64,000 nt of DNA from Hyphomicrobium sp. (GCA_003987725.1 RXJH01000004.1:1-64000), one strand, 5' to 3'. Shown: positions 9,085 through 20,561, counted from the stretch's first letter. The notes: generated by a model from the letters alone, not told the origin. Translations and numbers: made by a program.

Positions 9085-10434
9085 ATGACCTCGTCGACGA
9101 CACGGCCTACAAGCGACTCCTTATTGGCCGACATGATGCTCCTGCATCCCAAGCTGATCGACCTGTCGCTCGGCCGCGTGGAACGTCTGCTCGCGAAGCT
9201 CGGGCATCCCGAAAAAAAGCTTCCTCCTGTCGTGCACATTGCCGGTACCAACGGCAAGGGTTCGGTGACGGCATATCTCAGGGCCTTCACGGAAGCCGCC
9301 GGGAAGCGAGCGCACGTTTATACCTCGCCGCATCTCGTCCGGTTTCACGAACGCATCGCGCTCGCCGGAGATGATGGGAAGGCGCATGCGATCGACGAAG
9401 ACACGCTCGTCGATGTCCTGACACGTGTGCATGCCGTGAACGACGGCGACGACATCACGCAATTCGAGATCACGACCGCGGCGGCGTTGCTCGCATTCTC
9501 CGAGCGGCCCGCGGATGTGCTGCTGCTCGAGGTTGGGCTTGGCGGGCGGCTCGATGCAACGAACGTCATTGCCGATCCGGCGCTCACCGTCATCATGCCG
9601 ATTTCGATGGATCATGCCGAGAAGCTCGGGCCGACGATCGCCAAAATCGCCTTCGAAAAGGCCGGCATCCTCAAGCGCGGCGCTCCGGGCGTCATCTCAC
9701 AACAATCCGACGATGTTCTGACAGTTCTTGAATCGCGTGCGCGCTTGGTCGGTGCGCCGCTCACCGTCTGGGGCCGCGATTACGACGCGTATGAACAGAC
9801 GGGGCGTCTCATCGTCCAACAGAACGACCGTCTGCTCGATTTGCCGCTGCCTGCCCTCATCGGACGGCATCAGATCGTCAACGCGGGAACGGCCGTCGCT
9901 GCGGCGCTGACGCTCGCCGAAAGAATTCCATCGCTCGGTCTCGATGAGCGCGCTCTCGAGGCGGGGCTTCGTAACGTCGAATGGCCAGCCCGCATGCAGC
10001 ACCTGACGTCCGGGCCGCTGCCCGAAATCCTCGGAGAGGGGGCCGAGCTTTGGCTCGACGGCGGGCATAATCCGGCGGCGGGTGATATGCTCGCTGATAC
10101 GCTAGCGATGCTGGACGAGAGGTCGCCGAAGCCCGTCTATCTGATCGTCGGGATGATGGGGCAGAAGGATGCGCTGGGTTTTCTTGCGCCATTTCGAGGG
10201 CTTGTGCGGGCCATCTATACGGTGCCGATCCCCGGCGCCCACGAGGCGCCGCACAACGAAGAAAATCTGGCCGAGGTCGCGCGCGGCGCCGGCATGCAGG
10301 CGCTGGATCGCAAAAATGTGATTAACGCGCTCGAAACAATTGCCGGGCTTTCGCAGGGGCCGAAGCGCGTTCTCATCTGCGGTTCGCTCTATCTCGCCGG
10401 GCACGTGCTTTCATTGCAGAAAAACCTCGAATAA
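9085..10434 (+). CDS. folC: Bifunctional folylpolyglutamate/dihydrofolate synthase
   Basis: ATP-dependent ligase that adds glutamate to dihydropteroate and to folates. 449 residues from ATG 9085; a TTG at 9073 would add four residues but lacks a better ribosome site. The Mur-ligase-like P-loop is GTNGKGS at residues 54-60, followed by YTSPHLVRFHERI and the central-domain motif LLEVGLGGRLDATNV. The C-terminal domain contains LWLDGGHNPAAG, with the conserved His/Asn. The gene follows accD by 36 bases, as in many proteobacteria. It is followed by a 248-bp gap ahead of the aldehyde dehydrogenase. Confidence 0.96.
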   Translation: MTSSTTRPTSDSLLADMMLLHPKLIDLSLGRVERLLAKLGHPEKKLPPVVHIAGTNGKGSVTAYLRAFTEAAGKRAHVYTSPHLVRFHERIALAGDDGKAHAIDEDTLVDVLTRVHAVNDGDDITQFEITTAAALLAFSERPADVLLLEVGLGGRLDATNVIADPALTVIMPISMDHAEKLGPTIAKIAFEKAGILKRGAPGVISQQSDDVLTVLESRARLVGAPLTVWGRDYDAYEQTGRLIVQQNDRLLDLPLPALIGRHQIVNAGTAVAAALTLAERIPSLGLDERALEAGLRNVEWPARMQHLTSGPLPEILGEGAELWLDGGHNPAAGDMLADTLAMLDERSPKPVYLIVGMMGQKDALGFLAPFRGLVRAIYTVPIPGAHEAPHNEENLAEVARGAGMQALDRKNVINALETIAGLSQGPKRVLICGSLYLAGHVLSLQKNLE

Positions 10435-10552
10435 TCTCGGTCAAGGAGAGGCGTCCGTCGCTAAACCAAAGTGCTTTCGCCGCAATCGATATTTACAGTG
10501 CGAAAGGTCACAAAAACCCGCTAAGTTGACGCGATAAACCCTGAGCGGTCGC

Positions 10553-10565
10553 GCTGCATAGCAGC
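10553..10565 (+). promoter_or_regulatory. Short inverted repeat in the aldehyde dehydrogenase upstream region
   Basis: GCTGC and GCAGC flank ATA, about 120 bases upstream of the adh start, in a gap of 248 bases that otherwise holds no gene. It may be an operator or an RNA hairpin. I could not place a convincing -35/-10 pair around it, so the role is open. Confidence 0.25.
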
Positions 10566-10682
10566 CTTTCCAACTAAAATGTCGAAGCCGCCCAACGCGA
10601 GGCGTAACAGGTCGATAGAAGAGCTCCAAACGCAAGCAAACAAGACAGCCAAATATAGGCGTCAATCCGGAGGAGATGCACG

Positions 10683-12203
<1,521 letters not shown>

Positions 12204-12225
12204 TGCCTAGTTAAGCCGCAGATCG

Positions 12226-12260
12226 AAGGGCATGCGCCAAACCCGGTGCATGCCCTTTTT
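12226..12260 (+). terminator. Intrinsic terminator between adh and the DUF779 gene
   Basis: AAGGGCATGC (12226-12235) pairs with GCATGCCCTT (12248-12257), and the transcript runs directly into TTTTT. The T-run ends only 17 bases before the DUF779 ATG at 12278, whose own GGAGGG ribosome site begins about 7 bases after the T-run. DUF779 expression from the adh promoter must therefore rely on read-through. Confidence 0.85.
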
Positions 12261-12277
12261 CTCAATCGGAGGGCCAA

Positions 12278-12679
12278 ATGGTCAATCGTGTGACGGCGAC
12301 GCCCGATACCCTGTCGCTTATCAAGAAGCTCGAAGGCATTCACGGGCCGCTGCTCTTTCATCAATCCGGCGGTTGCTGCGACGGCAGCGCGCCAATGTGC
12401 TATCCGCGAGGCGAGTTCAAGGTCGGCGCGCAGGACGTGTACATCGGCGAGATCGGCGGCCAGCCGTTCTACATGGGCAAGTCCCAATTCGAATACTGGC
12501 AGCACACGCACCTGATCATCGATGTGGTGCCGGGGCGGGGATCGGGTTTTTCGGTCGAAAGTCCCGAGGGCGTTCGTTTTCTGACGCGGTCGCGCGTCTA
12601 CTCGGACGCCGAAAACGACGAACTCGATGCGCTGGGCCCGCCGCCGAGCGGCGTCGAACACCCGCCCATGTTAGGATAG
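12278..12679 (+). CDS. DUF779 family protein, partner of aldehyde dehydrogenase
   Basis: 133-residue protein of the DUF779 family, biochemical role unknown. Genes of this family are repeatedly found next to acetaldehyde dehydrogenases, as here. The Cys-rich stretch near residues 28-45 (HQSGGCCDGSAPMCYP) has Cys33, Cys34 and Cys41, which could bind metal or act as a redox site. No signal peptide or membrane segment, so it is cytoplasmic. It is preceded by an intrinsic terminator and a good GGAGGG site. Confidence 0.85.
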   Translation: MVNRVTATPDTLSLIKKLEGIHGPLLFHQSGGCCDGSAPMCYPRGEFKVGAQDVYIGEIGGQPFYMGKSQFEYWQHTHLIIDVVPGRGSGFSVESPEGVRFLTRSRVYSDAENDELDALGPPPSGVEHPPMLG

Positions 12680-12708
12680 AGCAATCACTTCATTCCGGAG
12701 AATAACTG

Positions 12709-13308
12709 ATGACCGTTTCAAGAACGCTGCGCGACATCGCGGGGCTTGGCTATACGCCGTCGCGCATCGCTAACTCGGCGTTGATCCTTATCGACTGCCA
12801 GAATACCTATCGTGAGGGCATCATGCAGCTCGATGGTGTCGAGCCGGCGCTTGTCGAATGTCAGGGCCTGTTGAAGCGCTATCGCGATGCCGGCCGCCCG
12901 GTCATTCACATCCAGCACGATGCCGGCGCCGGGTCGCCATACGATGTGAACGATCGGATCGGCGCCATCGCCGACGTCGTCGCTCCTAAAGCCGGCGAGC
13001 CCGTCGTCGTGAAGAACTATCCGAGCTCATTCGAAAAGACGAACCTCGATGACCTTCTCAAGGGCCTTGGAGTCGAGGATCTGACGATCGCCGGGTTCAT
13101 GACGCACGTTTGCGTGAATTCGACGGCACGTGCTGCGTTCAATCACGGCTATCGCGCGACGGTCGTCGGAAACGCAACGGCGACGCGCTCGCTTCCCAAT
13201 CCCTGCGGCGGCGTCGTTTCAGCAAAGGAGCTTCACGAAGCCAGCCTTGTGGCGCTCAACGACATGTTCGCGGTCGTCGTACCGTCGGCGGAGAAGATTG
13301 CCGACTGA
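12709..13308 (+). CDS. Isochorismatase-family cysteine hydrolase
   Basis: 199-residue hydrolase of the isochorismatase-like fold. The Asp-Lys-Cys triad typical of the cysteine-hydrolase subgroup is complete: Asp29 (LILIDCQN), Lys102 (VVVKNYPSSF) and Cys135 (GFMTHVCVNSTAR). The substrate may be an amide such as nicotinamide or a carbamoyl compound; the sequence does not decide. It starts 29 bases after DUF779 with GGAG ahead of the ATG, so the two are likely co-transcribed. A bidirectional terminator closes the unit. Confidence 0.9.
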   Translation: MTVSRTLRDIAGLGYTPSRIANSALILIDCQNTYREGIMQLDGVEPALVECQGLLKRYRDAGRPVIHIQHDAGAGSPYDVNDRIGAIADVVAPKAGEPVVVKNYPSSFEKTNLDDLLKGLGVEDLTIAGFMTHVCVNSTARAAFNHGYRATVVGNATATRSLPNPCGGVVSAKELHEASLVALNDMFAVVVPSAEKIAD

Positions 13309-13336
13309 TCGCCAGATCTCTGGAAGCCAAAAAAAC

Positions 13337-13364
13337 AAAAAACCCCGCTCGACGCGGGGTTTTT
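13337..13364. terminator. Bidirectional intrinsic terminator between convergent genes
   Basis: ACCCCGC (13342-13348) and GCGGGGT (13354-13360) form a perfect stem around a 5-nt loop, flanked by an A-run on the left (13337-13342) and a T-run on the right (13360-13364). It therefore works on both strands, ending the + strand cysteine hydrolase unit and the - strand trxA unit. Confidence 0.92.
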
Positions 13365-13386
13365 CAATTCCGGACTGAACGCCGTA

Positions 13387-13719
13387 TCAAACGGCGGCGG
13401 CGACGCTGGAGTTGATCCAGTCTTCGAGCTTTTTCTTCTGCACGATCGCGCCGGTGTGCTGGGCCGCAACCTTACCGCCCTTGAAGATCAGCAGCGTCGG
13501 CATGGCGCGAATGCCGTAATGACCAGTGACCTGCGGGTTCGCATCGACGTCGACTTTCACGACTTTGACCTTGCCGGTCATTTCCTTAGCGACCTGGTCA
13601 AGCGCCGGAGCCATGGCCTTGCAGGGCCCGCACCACGTCGCATGGAAGTCGACGAGGACCGGCTCGCTGGACTTCAGAACTTCCTCTTCGAAGCTTGCGT
13701 CTGTCACTGCGTTAGACAT
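13387..13719 (-). CDS. trxA: Thioredoxin 1
   Basis: Cytosolic dithiol reductase. 110 residues starting at MSNAVTDASFEEEVL (ATG at 13719), with a GGAG nine bases upstream; longer in-frame starts have no useful ribosome site. The WCGPC active site is at residues 29-33 and the cis-proline is in IRAMPTLLIFKGG. It is the last gene of the long - strand run, 99 bases after addA, a conserved neighbourhood in alphaproteobacteria. Confidence 0.97.
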   Translation of the reverse strand: MSNAVTDASFEEEVLKSSEPVLVDFHATWCGPCKAMAPALDQVAKEMTGKVKVVKVDVDANPQVTGHYGIRAMPTLLIFKGGKVAAQHTGAIVQKKKLEDWINSSVAAAV

Positions 13720-13818
13720 TTGATTATGCTCCATTTCCGGGCCCGATTTACCGGCCGGGTCCCGATTTGCCGCCGTCGGCGCGCAAAAGAAAAACCGATC
13801 CATGAAGTAGGGATTAGG

Positions 13819-16800
13819 TCAGGAAGCGTCAAGACTCCCCAGTTCCAGGTCCCAAAGGCGCGCCGTGTAGTGATCGAGGACGTCGTTTGGTATGTCCATG
13901 AGTCGGGGGCCATCGGTCCAGAGCAGCGCGGCCCGCACAGTCCGGCCGGGGTAGATTTCTCCGAGGGCCAGCCGATATGCCGCAAGCTGGTAAAGGTAGG
14001 CGTCTGCAACTTGACGCACCTCGACAGGCGGCGGCCGGTTGGTCTTGTAATCGATGATCAGCACTTCGCTTTCGGTCAGCGCCAGACGATCGATTTGGCC
14101 GGACAGGTCGAGAGCCGGGCCTTTGCCGTGCGGTCGCGGGATGACGGCCGCGATCGGAGCCTCGGCGACGCTGTCGGGTCCGAAGATCGGAGCGAACGTT
14201 GCGTCGGCGAGAATATTGAGAGTTTCTCTCACAATGCTCGCGCGCACTCTTGCCGGCAGCGCCGCGCCGCGTTTGCTGACGAATGCGGTTGCGATCATCT
14301 CGCGCTTTTCATGGGCAATCGCCGGCAGATGCTGGAGAAGCGCGTGCGTGATCGTTCCGCGCAAGAATCGATTAGCGCCGCCAACGCTCAGCGGCGAGGG
14401 ATTATCGTTCGTCGCAGCCGCGTCGCGTTTGGCTGGGGCCGGCGGCTCGCCCTCAGAGTCGGGCGCATAAGGTTCAAGCCGCGACGGAGCGAGCGGAACC
14501 GAAAGCTTCGGCTCTGCAGGGGCGCGTCGCGTCGCGAACTCCGGGCGCGTGAAAGCGGTCAAGTCGGCGGATGCGACGTTTGCAGACTTTTTCGGCTCCG
14601 CGATTTGCGGCGCTTCCATACGCCAGACTTTTCTGCCGTCGCCGAGATCGATTTCGTCCATAGACGGTATCAACGCTTCCGTCGCGACTTCGTACCAGCA
14701 GCCCGCGGTGCGGCCGCGCTTGGTTTCGAAGCCGGCGATGTAAAGCCTGTCGCGTGCGCGCGTCATCGCGACGTAGAGGAGGCGATTGCGTTCTTCCTTG
14801 TCGGCCGCCTCGCGCTCCCGGCGCGCGGCTTCGACGGCGGGAACGCGCGACGTTCCTTTGACGCTCCAGACGATGGGTTCTGCCGTCCCTTCCGCGGCCG
14901 TGCCACCACCAAGTTTCACAAGACGTGAGGAGGCGTCTTCGCCGGAGGACGTGGTGCAGGTGTCGGGCAAAAAGACGATCGGCGCTTCGAGCCCCTTCGC
15001 GCCGTGCACGGTCATCACGCGGACTTCGTCGCGGCCGTGTTCCATGTCGCGTTTGACCTCGGGGTCGGCGGCGCGAAGCTGGGCCAGAAACTGCGTCAGT
15101 GACGGCGGATCGCCTTCATCGTAGGAGAGCGCAAGGTCGAGGAACTCGTCGATGACGTCGGCGGATTCAGGCCCGAGCCGGTTCAGCATTTTTTCGCGTC
15201 CGCCATCGCGATCGAGAATCCCCGAGTAGAATTCGAATGGCGGCGCGAAATCGGCTTTGTCGCGCCATCGCTTCAGCGTTTCGGCGGCGGTTTTGAATGC
15301 GAGGTCAGTCTCGGCATGATCGAGCAGCGCGGTCCACAGCGTGCGTTTGCGGCCGTGCGCGATCGTTAGAAGATCATCATCGTTGAGATTGAAGAGCGGG
15401 CCCTTCAGAACCGTTGCCAGCGCCAGATCGTCTTCCGGCAATGTCAGGAAATCGCCGAGCACGATCAGATCCTGAACCGCGATCTGCTCCGTAAGCCGCA
15501 CGCGATCCGAGCCGGCCACCGCTATGCCGCGCCGTTTCAGTGCGGCGACCATGGGCACGGCGAACGGATTCCGTTTGCGTACAAGAACCAAGATATCCCC
15601 GGCGCGGATTGGACGATCTTCGGACGGCAGTCGTTCGCTGCTGCCGGGCGCGATCCATGCCTTGATCGTATCGGCGATGCGGTCGGCGAGCCGGTTGGCG
15701 GGCGACTGCTCGCTTGAATCCGAAAGGGGGTTCCAGGGATCGGCGACGGTTGTCTCGTCCGGAATCTCGGTCGGCCAGATTTCGACGAGGCCCGCATGCC
15801 CGATGCGGTGGGCTGCGTGTGAGATGGTGCCGTTGCCGGCGGTCAGTCCCGGCGTTCGCGTGGGATCGAGAAACACGCGATCGACCGCGGTCAGAACGGG
15901 TGCGACGGTGCGGAACGAGAGCGTCAGCGGTACCCGCTTCCACAGACGCTCGGCGCCGGTTGCAAGCGCCGCAAAGCGTTGCCCCATCTCGGCGAACATT
16001 TTGGGCGCTGCGCCCTGGAACGAATAGATCGACTGCTTTTCGTCGCCGACCGCGAAGACCGTTCGCGTTGCCGCGCCCGCACCCATGTCGCCGAAAAACT
16101 CCTGTGCCAGCGCGGAAATGATTTCCCACTGCTCGGGGCTCGTGTCCTGGGCTTCGTCGACCAGGATATGATCGAGGCCGCCGTCGAGCTTGAAAAGCAC
16201 CCATTGCGCTTGGCCATGATCGCTGGTCAGGAGGGCGCGCGTTTTCAAAATGAGGTCGTCGAAGTCGAGTGCGCCAGCGGAATTACGAGCGGCGGCATAG
16301 CGCCGGAGCACGGCCCCGGCGATCTGATAGAGGGCGAGCGACGCGTCGATCAGCGTCAAGGCTCTGGCTTCTTGCGAGAGCATGAAGAAATTCTGCTGCG
16401 CCTCCTGGCAACGCGCGTGCAGACCCGGCCGCGATTTGCTCAGGCCTTTCGTCATGAGGCTCGCGCGTATCTTCTCGCCATTTTCGACGAGAAAGTACTT
16501 TGCCAAGAGTTCGGTGACGTGCCGGGCATTGCTGTTCTGTATCGTGGCGGACAGCGTCGCGACGTGATTGTTGTCGGTCGTCGAGCCGCTTGCCAGCAAC
16601 TCGCAGAGTTCCTTGATTTCATCCCTTGAGAGGACGTTCGCGCATTCGGAATGCAGGTCGTCTGCGGCGATGGCGGCGCGTACGCTCAGCCGCTTGCGCA
16701 GCTCGGCGTCCATCGCAGCAAGCTCGTCTTCGATCCTGCCGGGCTCGATATGCGCGGATGCTTCCAGCCATTTGCGCTCTTCGACCGCTTTGGAAATCAG

Positions 16801-17409
16801 CTGATCGAAGTGGGAATCGGCGGCGTAGCGGATGACGAAGTCGAGGGCATTTCCGAGCGGTGAATTCGGCGCGCTCGTCGCTTCCGTCAACGTCGCTTCG
16901 ATCGCGTTGGCTTTCAGTTCATTCGCAGCTTGGTCGTCGAGGATCTTGAAATCCGGCGGCACGCCTGCTTCGAGCGGAAAGCGTTGCAAGAGACGTTCCG
17001 AGAAGGCGTGGATCGTCTGCACCTTGAGGCCGCCTGGCGTCTCGATGGCGAGTGCGAAGAGCGTTCGCGCGCGTTGAACGAGGCCGGCGTCAGCTGGCGA
17101 GCCGACAATTTCCGCAAGATCTTTCCGCAGCGCTTCGTCGCCAGCCGTCACCCATCCGGCGAGCCGGTCGAAGACGCGTTTCGACATCTCGGCCGCTGCT
17201 GCCTTTGTAAACGTGAGGCAGAGTATGCGCTCGGGCCGCGTTCCAGCGAGCAGCAGGCGCAACACGCGCTGCGTCAGGACGTGCGTCTTGCCGGTGCCAG
17301 CATTGGCGTTGACCCACGCGGAATTTTGCGGATCGGAAGCGGCGTCCTGCGCCTCTTTCGTCGATCTCAGAAGGTCTTCGGGCGAAATTCTTTTGACTTC
17401 GAGGTTCAT
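13819..17409 (-). CDS. addA: AddA helicase-nuclease subunit of the double-strand break repair complex
   Basis: UvrD-like ATP-dependent helicase with a C-terminal RecB-type nuclease; with AddB it resects DNA ends for recombination. 1196 residues. Walker A is AGTGKT at 37-42 (ANAGTGKTHVL), motif II is VDEAQDTSPEQW, and later helicase motifs include VMTVHGAKGLEAPIVFLPD and RNRLLYVAMTRARDRLY. The nuclease motif LIIDYKTNR lies near residue 1125. The start overlaps the addB stop by 4 bases, so the two subunits are translationally coupled. Confidence 0.97.
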   Translation of the reverse strand: MNLEVKRISPEDLLRSTKEAQDAASDPQNSAWVNANAGTGKTHVLTQRVLRLLLAGTRPERILCLTFTKAAAAEMSKRVFDRLAGWVTAGDEALRKDLAEIVGSPADAGLVQRARTLFALAIETPGGLKVQTIHAFSERLLQRFPLEAGVPPDFKILDDQAANELKANAIEATLTEATSAPNSPLGNALDFVIRYAADSHFDQLISKAVEERKWLEASAHIEPGRIEDELAAMDAELRKRLSVRAAIAADDLHSECANVLSRDEIKELCELLASGSTTDNNHVATLSATIQNSNARHVTELLAKYFLVENGEKIRASLMTKGLSKSRPGLHARCQEAQQNFFMLSQEARALTLIDASLALYQIAGAVLRRYAAARNSAGALDFDDLILKTRALLTSDHGQAQWVLFKLDGGLDHILVDEAQDTSPEQWEIISALAQEFFGDMGAGAATRTVFAVGDEKQSIYSFQGAAPKMFAEMGQRFAALATGAERLWKRVPLTLSFRTVAPVLTAVDRVFLDPTRTPGLTAGNGTISHAAHRIGHAGLVEIWPTEIPDETTVADPWNPLSDSSEQSPANRLADRIADTIKAWIAPGSSERLPSEDRPIRAGDILVLVRKRNPFAVPMVAALKRRGIAVAGSDRVRLTEQIAVQDLIVLGDFLTLPEDDLALATVLKGPLFNLNDDDLLTIAHGRKRTLWTALLDHAETDLAFKTAAETLKRWRDKADFAPPFEFYSGILDRDGGREKMLNRLGPESADVIDEFLDLALSYDEGDPPSLTQFLAQLRAADPEVKRDMEHGRDEVRVMTVHGAKGLEAPIVFLPDTCTTSSGEDASSRLVKLGGGTAAEGTAEPIVWSVKGTSRVPAVEAARREREAADKEERNRLLYVAMTRARDRLYIAGFETKRGRTAGCWYEVATEALIPSMDEIDLGDGRKVWRMEAPQIAEPKKSANVASADLTAFTRPEFATRRAPAEPKLSVPLAPSRLEPYAPDSEGEPPAPAKRDAAATNDNPSPLSVGGANRFLRGTITHALLQHLPAIAHEKREMIATAFVSKRGAALPARVRASIVRETLNILADATFAPIFGPDSVAEAPIAAVIPRPHGKGPALDLSGQIDRLALTESEVLIIDYKTNRPPPVEVRQVADAYLYQLAAYRLALGEIYPGRTVRAALLWTDGPRLMDIPNDVLDHYTARLWDLELGSLDAS

Positions 17410-20400
17410 GACGCCGCCTCTTCATCGACGTGTGCGGACCATTCAGCAACTCGCGCAAGATGCGCGTAGGAATCGAAGTCGTAGCGATAACCGGGGCGGC
17501 GGATCGCCCGATACGGAGTTTCGACGCGATCGAATGCGGCGATCAACAGTTCAAGTCCTTTGCGCGCTTCAGCTGCAAGCTGGGTGACGTCGTCGCATTT
17601 GACGGTGCGCTCTTCGCCGGGCGGTTCGCCGCCGGAAGCGCGGATGTAGCGCAAGGCTTCGACTGTGCGTCCGGCGAGGTTCGGGAACCCTGCTTCGCCG
17701 AGGGCGATCGCGGCTTCGAGGGGCAACTGTGGTGAGCGTCCCGCCTTCACGGCTGCGTCGCTTGGGGCAGCTCCCGTCTTGTAATCGGTAATGACGATAG
17801 CGCCGCCCTTATCGTCGATGCGATCGGCGCGGGCGGTCAGCGTGAAGGGCATTCCATTCGAATCGAGAACGAGCTTTCCGGAGGTTTCGGCGATAATCGC
17901 TTTCACGCCGTCGCGCCGCGTCTCCTCCGTCGCCGCGAACCAGGCGAGAAAGCGCTGCAGGCGCGGCAGCCAGAATGCGGCGACGCGCGGATGGCCGGTG
18001 AAAACTTCGAGCACGGCCTTGGCGATGCGCTCAAGCTCAGCGCGCGGGTCCGGGGGAAGCGTGTCCGGAAACTCTTTCGCGAACTGCTTCATGACGTCGT
18101 GGACGAGCCCGCCGCGGAGGCTCGCATCCGGCGCAGCGCCCAGTTCCGGAAGCGGATCGAGCTTCAGGACGTGGCGCGCGAAGATCGCATAGGGATTGCT
18201 GGTCCAACGCTCGATCTCGGTGACGCTCATTTTTCGTGGGCGGATATCGACGGGCGGTCTTGGCTCGGGCGGCACGACGCGGGTTCTGTTCGCCAGATCG
18301 ATCCGGTCTCTCGCGCGCGCCCATGCAAGCCACGGCTTCTCGGCATCGAGGGCGCTCAAAAGGTTCATGCCTTTGAGCAGTGCGATCGTGCGCATCAACC
18401 AACGTGAGGGCACTGTCGGCACGCCGCCGACTTTCTCGGCTCTCGTCAGATAGACGGTCTCGGCGCCGAGGAGAGAGACGAAGTCGTGCGCGGCGCGGCC
18501 GGTTTCTTCTTCTGGCGATGGCAGTCCAAGCTCTGCCCGCATGGGACGATTGAGCCAAGCGCCGGGCTCGGCGGCTTCCGGCCACGTGCCTTCGTTCAGC
18601 GAGCCGACGATCAGCACATCGGGCTGCTGCAAACGCGCTTCGAAGGGACCCCAAATGGAAATGCGCGGATGTACTGCCCTGCGCTCGCGGACGTTTTCCT
18701 TGGCGAGCAATGTCGCGTAGAGATCGGCATAGTCGGAGGCGCGGATTTCAACATCCGGCGTTTCGGGGTTGAGAAGCCCGGTGAAAAAGCGGCTAGCGAC
18801 GTCGCCCGCTTCGCGTTGCCACAGCGGGTTCTGTTCGTTCGATACGGATGCGTCGTCATCGGGCAACGTCGCGAGGGCTTCAGCGCTCGCGGCGTGGGCG
18901 CGGGCGAAATCGGCAAGCGTGTGTGGGCTCTGATTGGCATAGAGCTCGGTAAGCGGCTTCATCGCTTCAGCGATCTTCAAGACGAGCGTGCGCGCGCCGT
19001 CGCGGTCTTCGGCCCATAGGCGTCTGGCGGCGACGTGGGTGAACTTTCTATCGCCGCCGTCGTCGCGGTCGGCCGTATCGAGAGCTGCAATTATTCCCTC
19101 GATGCCGCGACCGAGGTAGGCGGTGCGAAATGCGGTGATTTCGAGCGCCCGCGCGTAACGCCGGATGTCGAAGGTCTTCAGGCCAACACGGCACAGAGGA
19201 TGGCGCAGCAATGCCATCATCTCGGCCGGCGCGAATTCGCTCACCACGGCGTTGATGACGAGGGCGAGGAACGCGCCGGGAACCGTTTTCGCGAATGGCC
19301 GTCCGGCGCTGTCATCGACCTGGATGCCCCAGGCCGCGAGACGGATGGCGACGCGGCGCGCAAGCAGCCGGTCCGGCGAGACGAGCGCTGCGGTGCGGCC
19401 CGGCGTTTCGACGGCCTCGCGAAGGATCAGGGCGACGGTCTCGGCCTCGTCTTGCGCCGATGGCGCTTCGATCAGCGAGACGCCGGAAAGTGCTTCGGCC
19501 AATTTCTCGCGATCGGCCTTCGCCGTAAATTCGTGCCAACGCGCGGTCGTTGCGGACGGCCGCATCGCCTCGCTAAAAAAGGCTGCGCGCTCGGTGCGCG
19601 CCGCTTCGACATCGGCGCTCGGCAACTTCGCGACGTCGTCGCGTGAAATGTTCAGGCCGTCGAGCAGCTTCCGCAATCCGAACTGGGGATGCTCGGGGTG
19701 ATGGGGCACTTGGTTCCAGCTCTCGTCATCCAGCGAACGGTCGAGTGCGGGGAGGACGATGGCGCCCGAAGGGTGGGCGGCGACGGCTCGCATCAATGTC
19801 ACGGTCGAGGGAATGGAGCCGGTCACGCCTGCCACGATGACAATCTCATCGGGAGCGAGCCGCGAGATGCGATCGGCCTCGGCGAGGATCAGTGCGTTGC
19901 GACGGGCTTCGGGAGACGTCAGGCCGCTGGCCGCCAGATAGTTCGGCCACATCTCGGTAACGATCTTCAGGAAGTCGACCGTCTTTTTCCAATGCTCGGA
20001 ATATGTTTCGGGAACGAGGTTCTGAATGCCGGAAAGCGAGACGTTCTCGCGCTCGATGTCATCCATCAGCTTTCCGAGTTCGCCGGCGAGCTGTGCCGCT
20101 TGCGCGGGCGTCGACCCGAGATTGGTGTTTCCGGATTTCGCGGCGTTCTCAGCCATGGACTGACGCCAGCGGCCGACGAGCTGCATCAGGATCAGCGTCC
20201 GGTCGAGCGAAGCGATTGCGGGCGGCTGCTCGAGCGCATCGGCGCCGGACGGTCCCAGTTCCGCGATGCTGGTAATGAGGGAGAGATCGCCTTCGCCTTC
20301 GGAGATTGGCTGGATGCGTGGCATGATCAGCGCCCGCGTCTCCGCGACCGAGAGGAAGGCTTCACGCGCGACGCGTGCGGCACGGCGCGTCGGCAGCAGA

Positions 20401-20534
20401 AGCGTGATTTTTGGGAGCGACAGAATATTGGGCGGTTGCCGGCCCGCCGTCGGGAGGTCGCCGTTCAGGATCGCCTTGGCGAGCGCTTTGAGGAACGGCA
20501 CTCCGAGCGGTAACGTGAAGACGTTGGCTGGCAT
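17406..20534 (-). CDS. addB: AddB subunit of the double-strand break repair complex
   Basis: Partner of AddA: an inactivated helicase-like fold with its own RecB-family nuclease domain. 1042 residues. The N-terminal region has LLPTRRAARVAREAFL, as in alphaproteobacterial AddB, and the nuclease motif IVITDYKTGAAPSD lies near the C-terminus. I see no canonical Walker A lysine motif, in line with the family. It follows the murU-like gene by 27 bases and overlaps addA by 4. Confidence 0.95.
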   Translation of the reverse strand: MPANVFTLPLGVPFLKALAKAILNGDLPTAGRQPPNILSLPKITLLLPTRRAARVAREAFLSVAETRALIMPRIQPISEGEGDLSLITSIAELGPSGADALEQPPAIASLDRTLILMQLVGRWRQSMAENAAKSGNTNLGSTPAQAAQLAGELGKLMDDIERENVSLSGIQNLVPETYSEHWKKTVDFLKIVTEMWPNYLAASGLTSPEARRNALILAEADRISRLAPDEIVIVAGVTGSIPSTVTLMRAVAAHPSGAIVLPALDRSLDDESWNQVPHHPEHPQFGLRKLLDGLNISRDDVAKLPSADVEAARTERAAFFSEAMRPSATTARWHEFTAKADREKLAEALSGVSLIEAPSAQDEAETVALILREAVETPGRTAALVSPDRLLARRVAIRLAAWGIQVDDSAGRPFAKTVPGAFLALVINAVVSEFAPAEMMALLRHPLCRVGLKTFDIRRYARALEITAFRTAYLGRGIEGIIAALDTADRDDGGDRKFTHVAARRLWAEDRDGARTLVLKIAEAMKPLTELYANQSPHTLADFARAHAASAEALATLPDDDASVSNEQNPLWQREAGDVASRFFTGLLNPETPDVEIRASDYADLYATLLAKENVRERRAVHPRISIWGPFEARLQQPDVLIVGSLNEGTWPEAAEPGAWLNRPMRAELGLPSPEEETGRAAHDFVSLLGAETVYLTRAEKVGGVPTVPSRWLMRTIALLKGMNLLSALDAEKPWLAWARARDRIDLANRTRVVPPEPRPPVDIRPRKMSVTEIERWTSNPYAIFARHVLKLDPLPELGAAPDASLRGGLVHDVMKQFAKEFPDTLPPDPRAELERIAKAVLEVFTGHPRVAAFWLPRLQRFLAWFAATEETRRDGVKAIIAETSGKLVLDSNGMPFTLTARADRIDDKGGAIVITDYKTGAAPSDAAVKAGRSPQLPLEAAIALGEAGFPNLAGRTVEALRYIRASGGEPPGEERTVKCDDVTQLAAEARKGLELLIAAFDRVETPYRAIRRPGYRYDFDSYAHLARVAEWSAHVDEEAAS

Positions 20535-20561
20535 CAGTTCCCTGGTATCAATTTTCGGGCA

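Noticed and set aside
13456-14928. 490-residue frame on the plus strand
   Set aside because: Antisense to trxA and addA; no ribosome site, no family motif.
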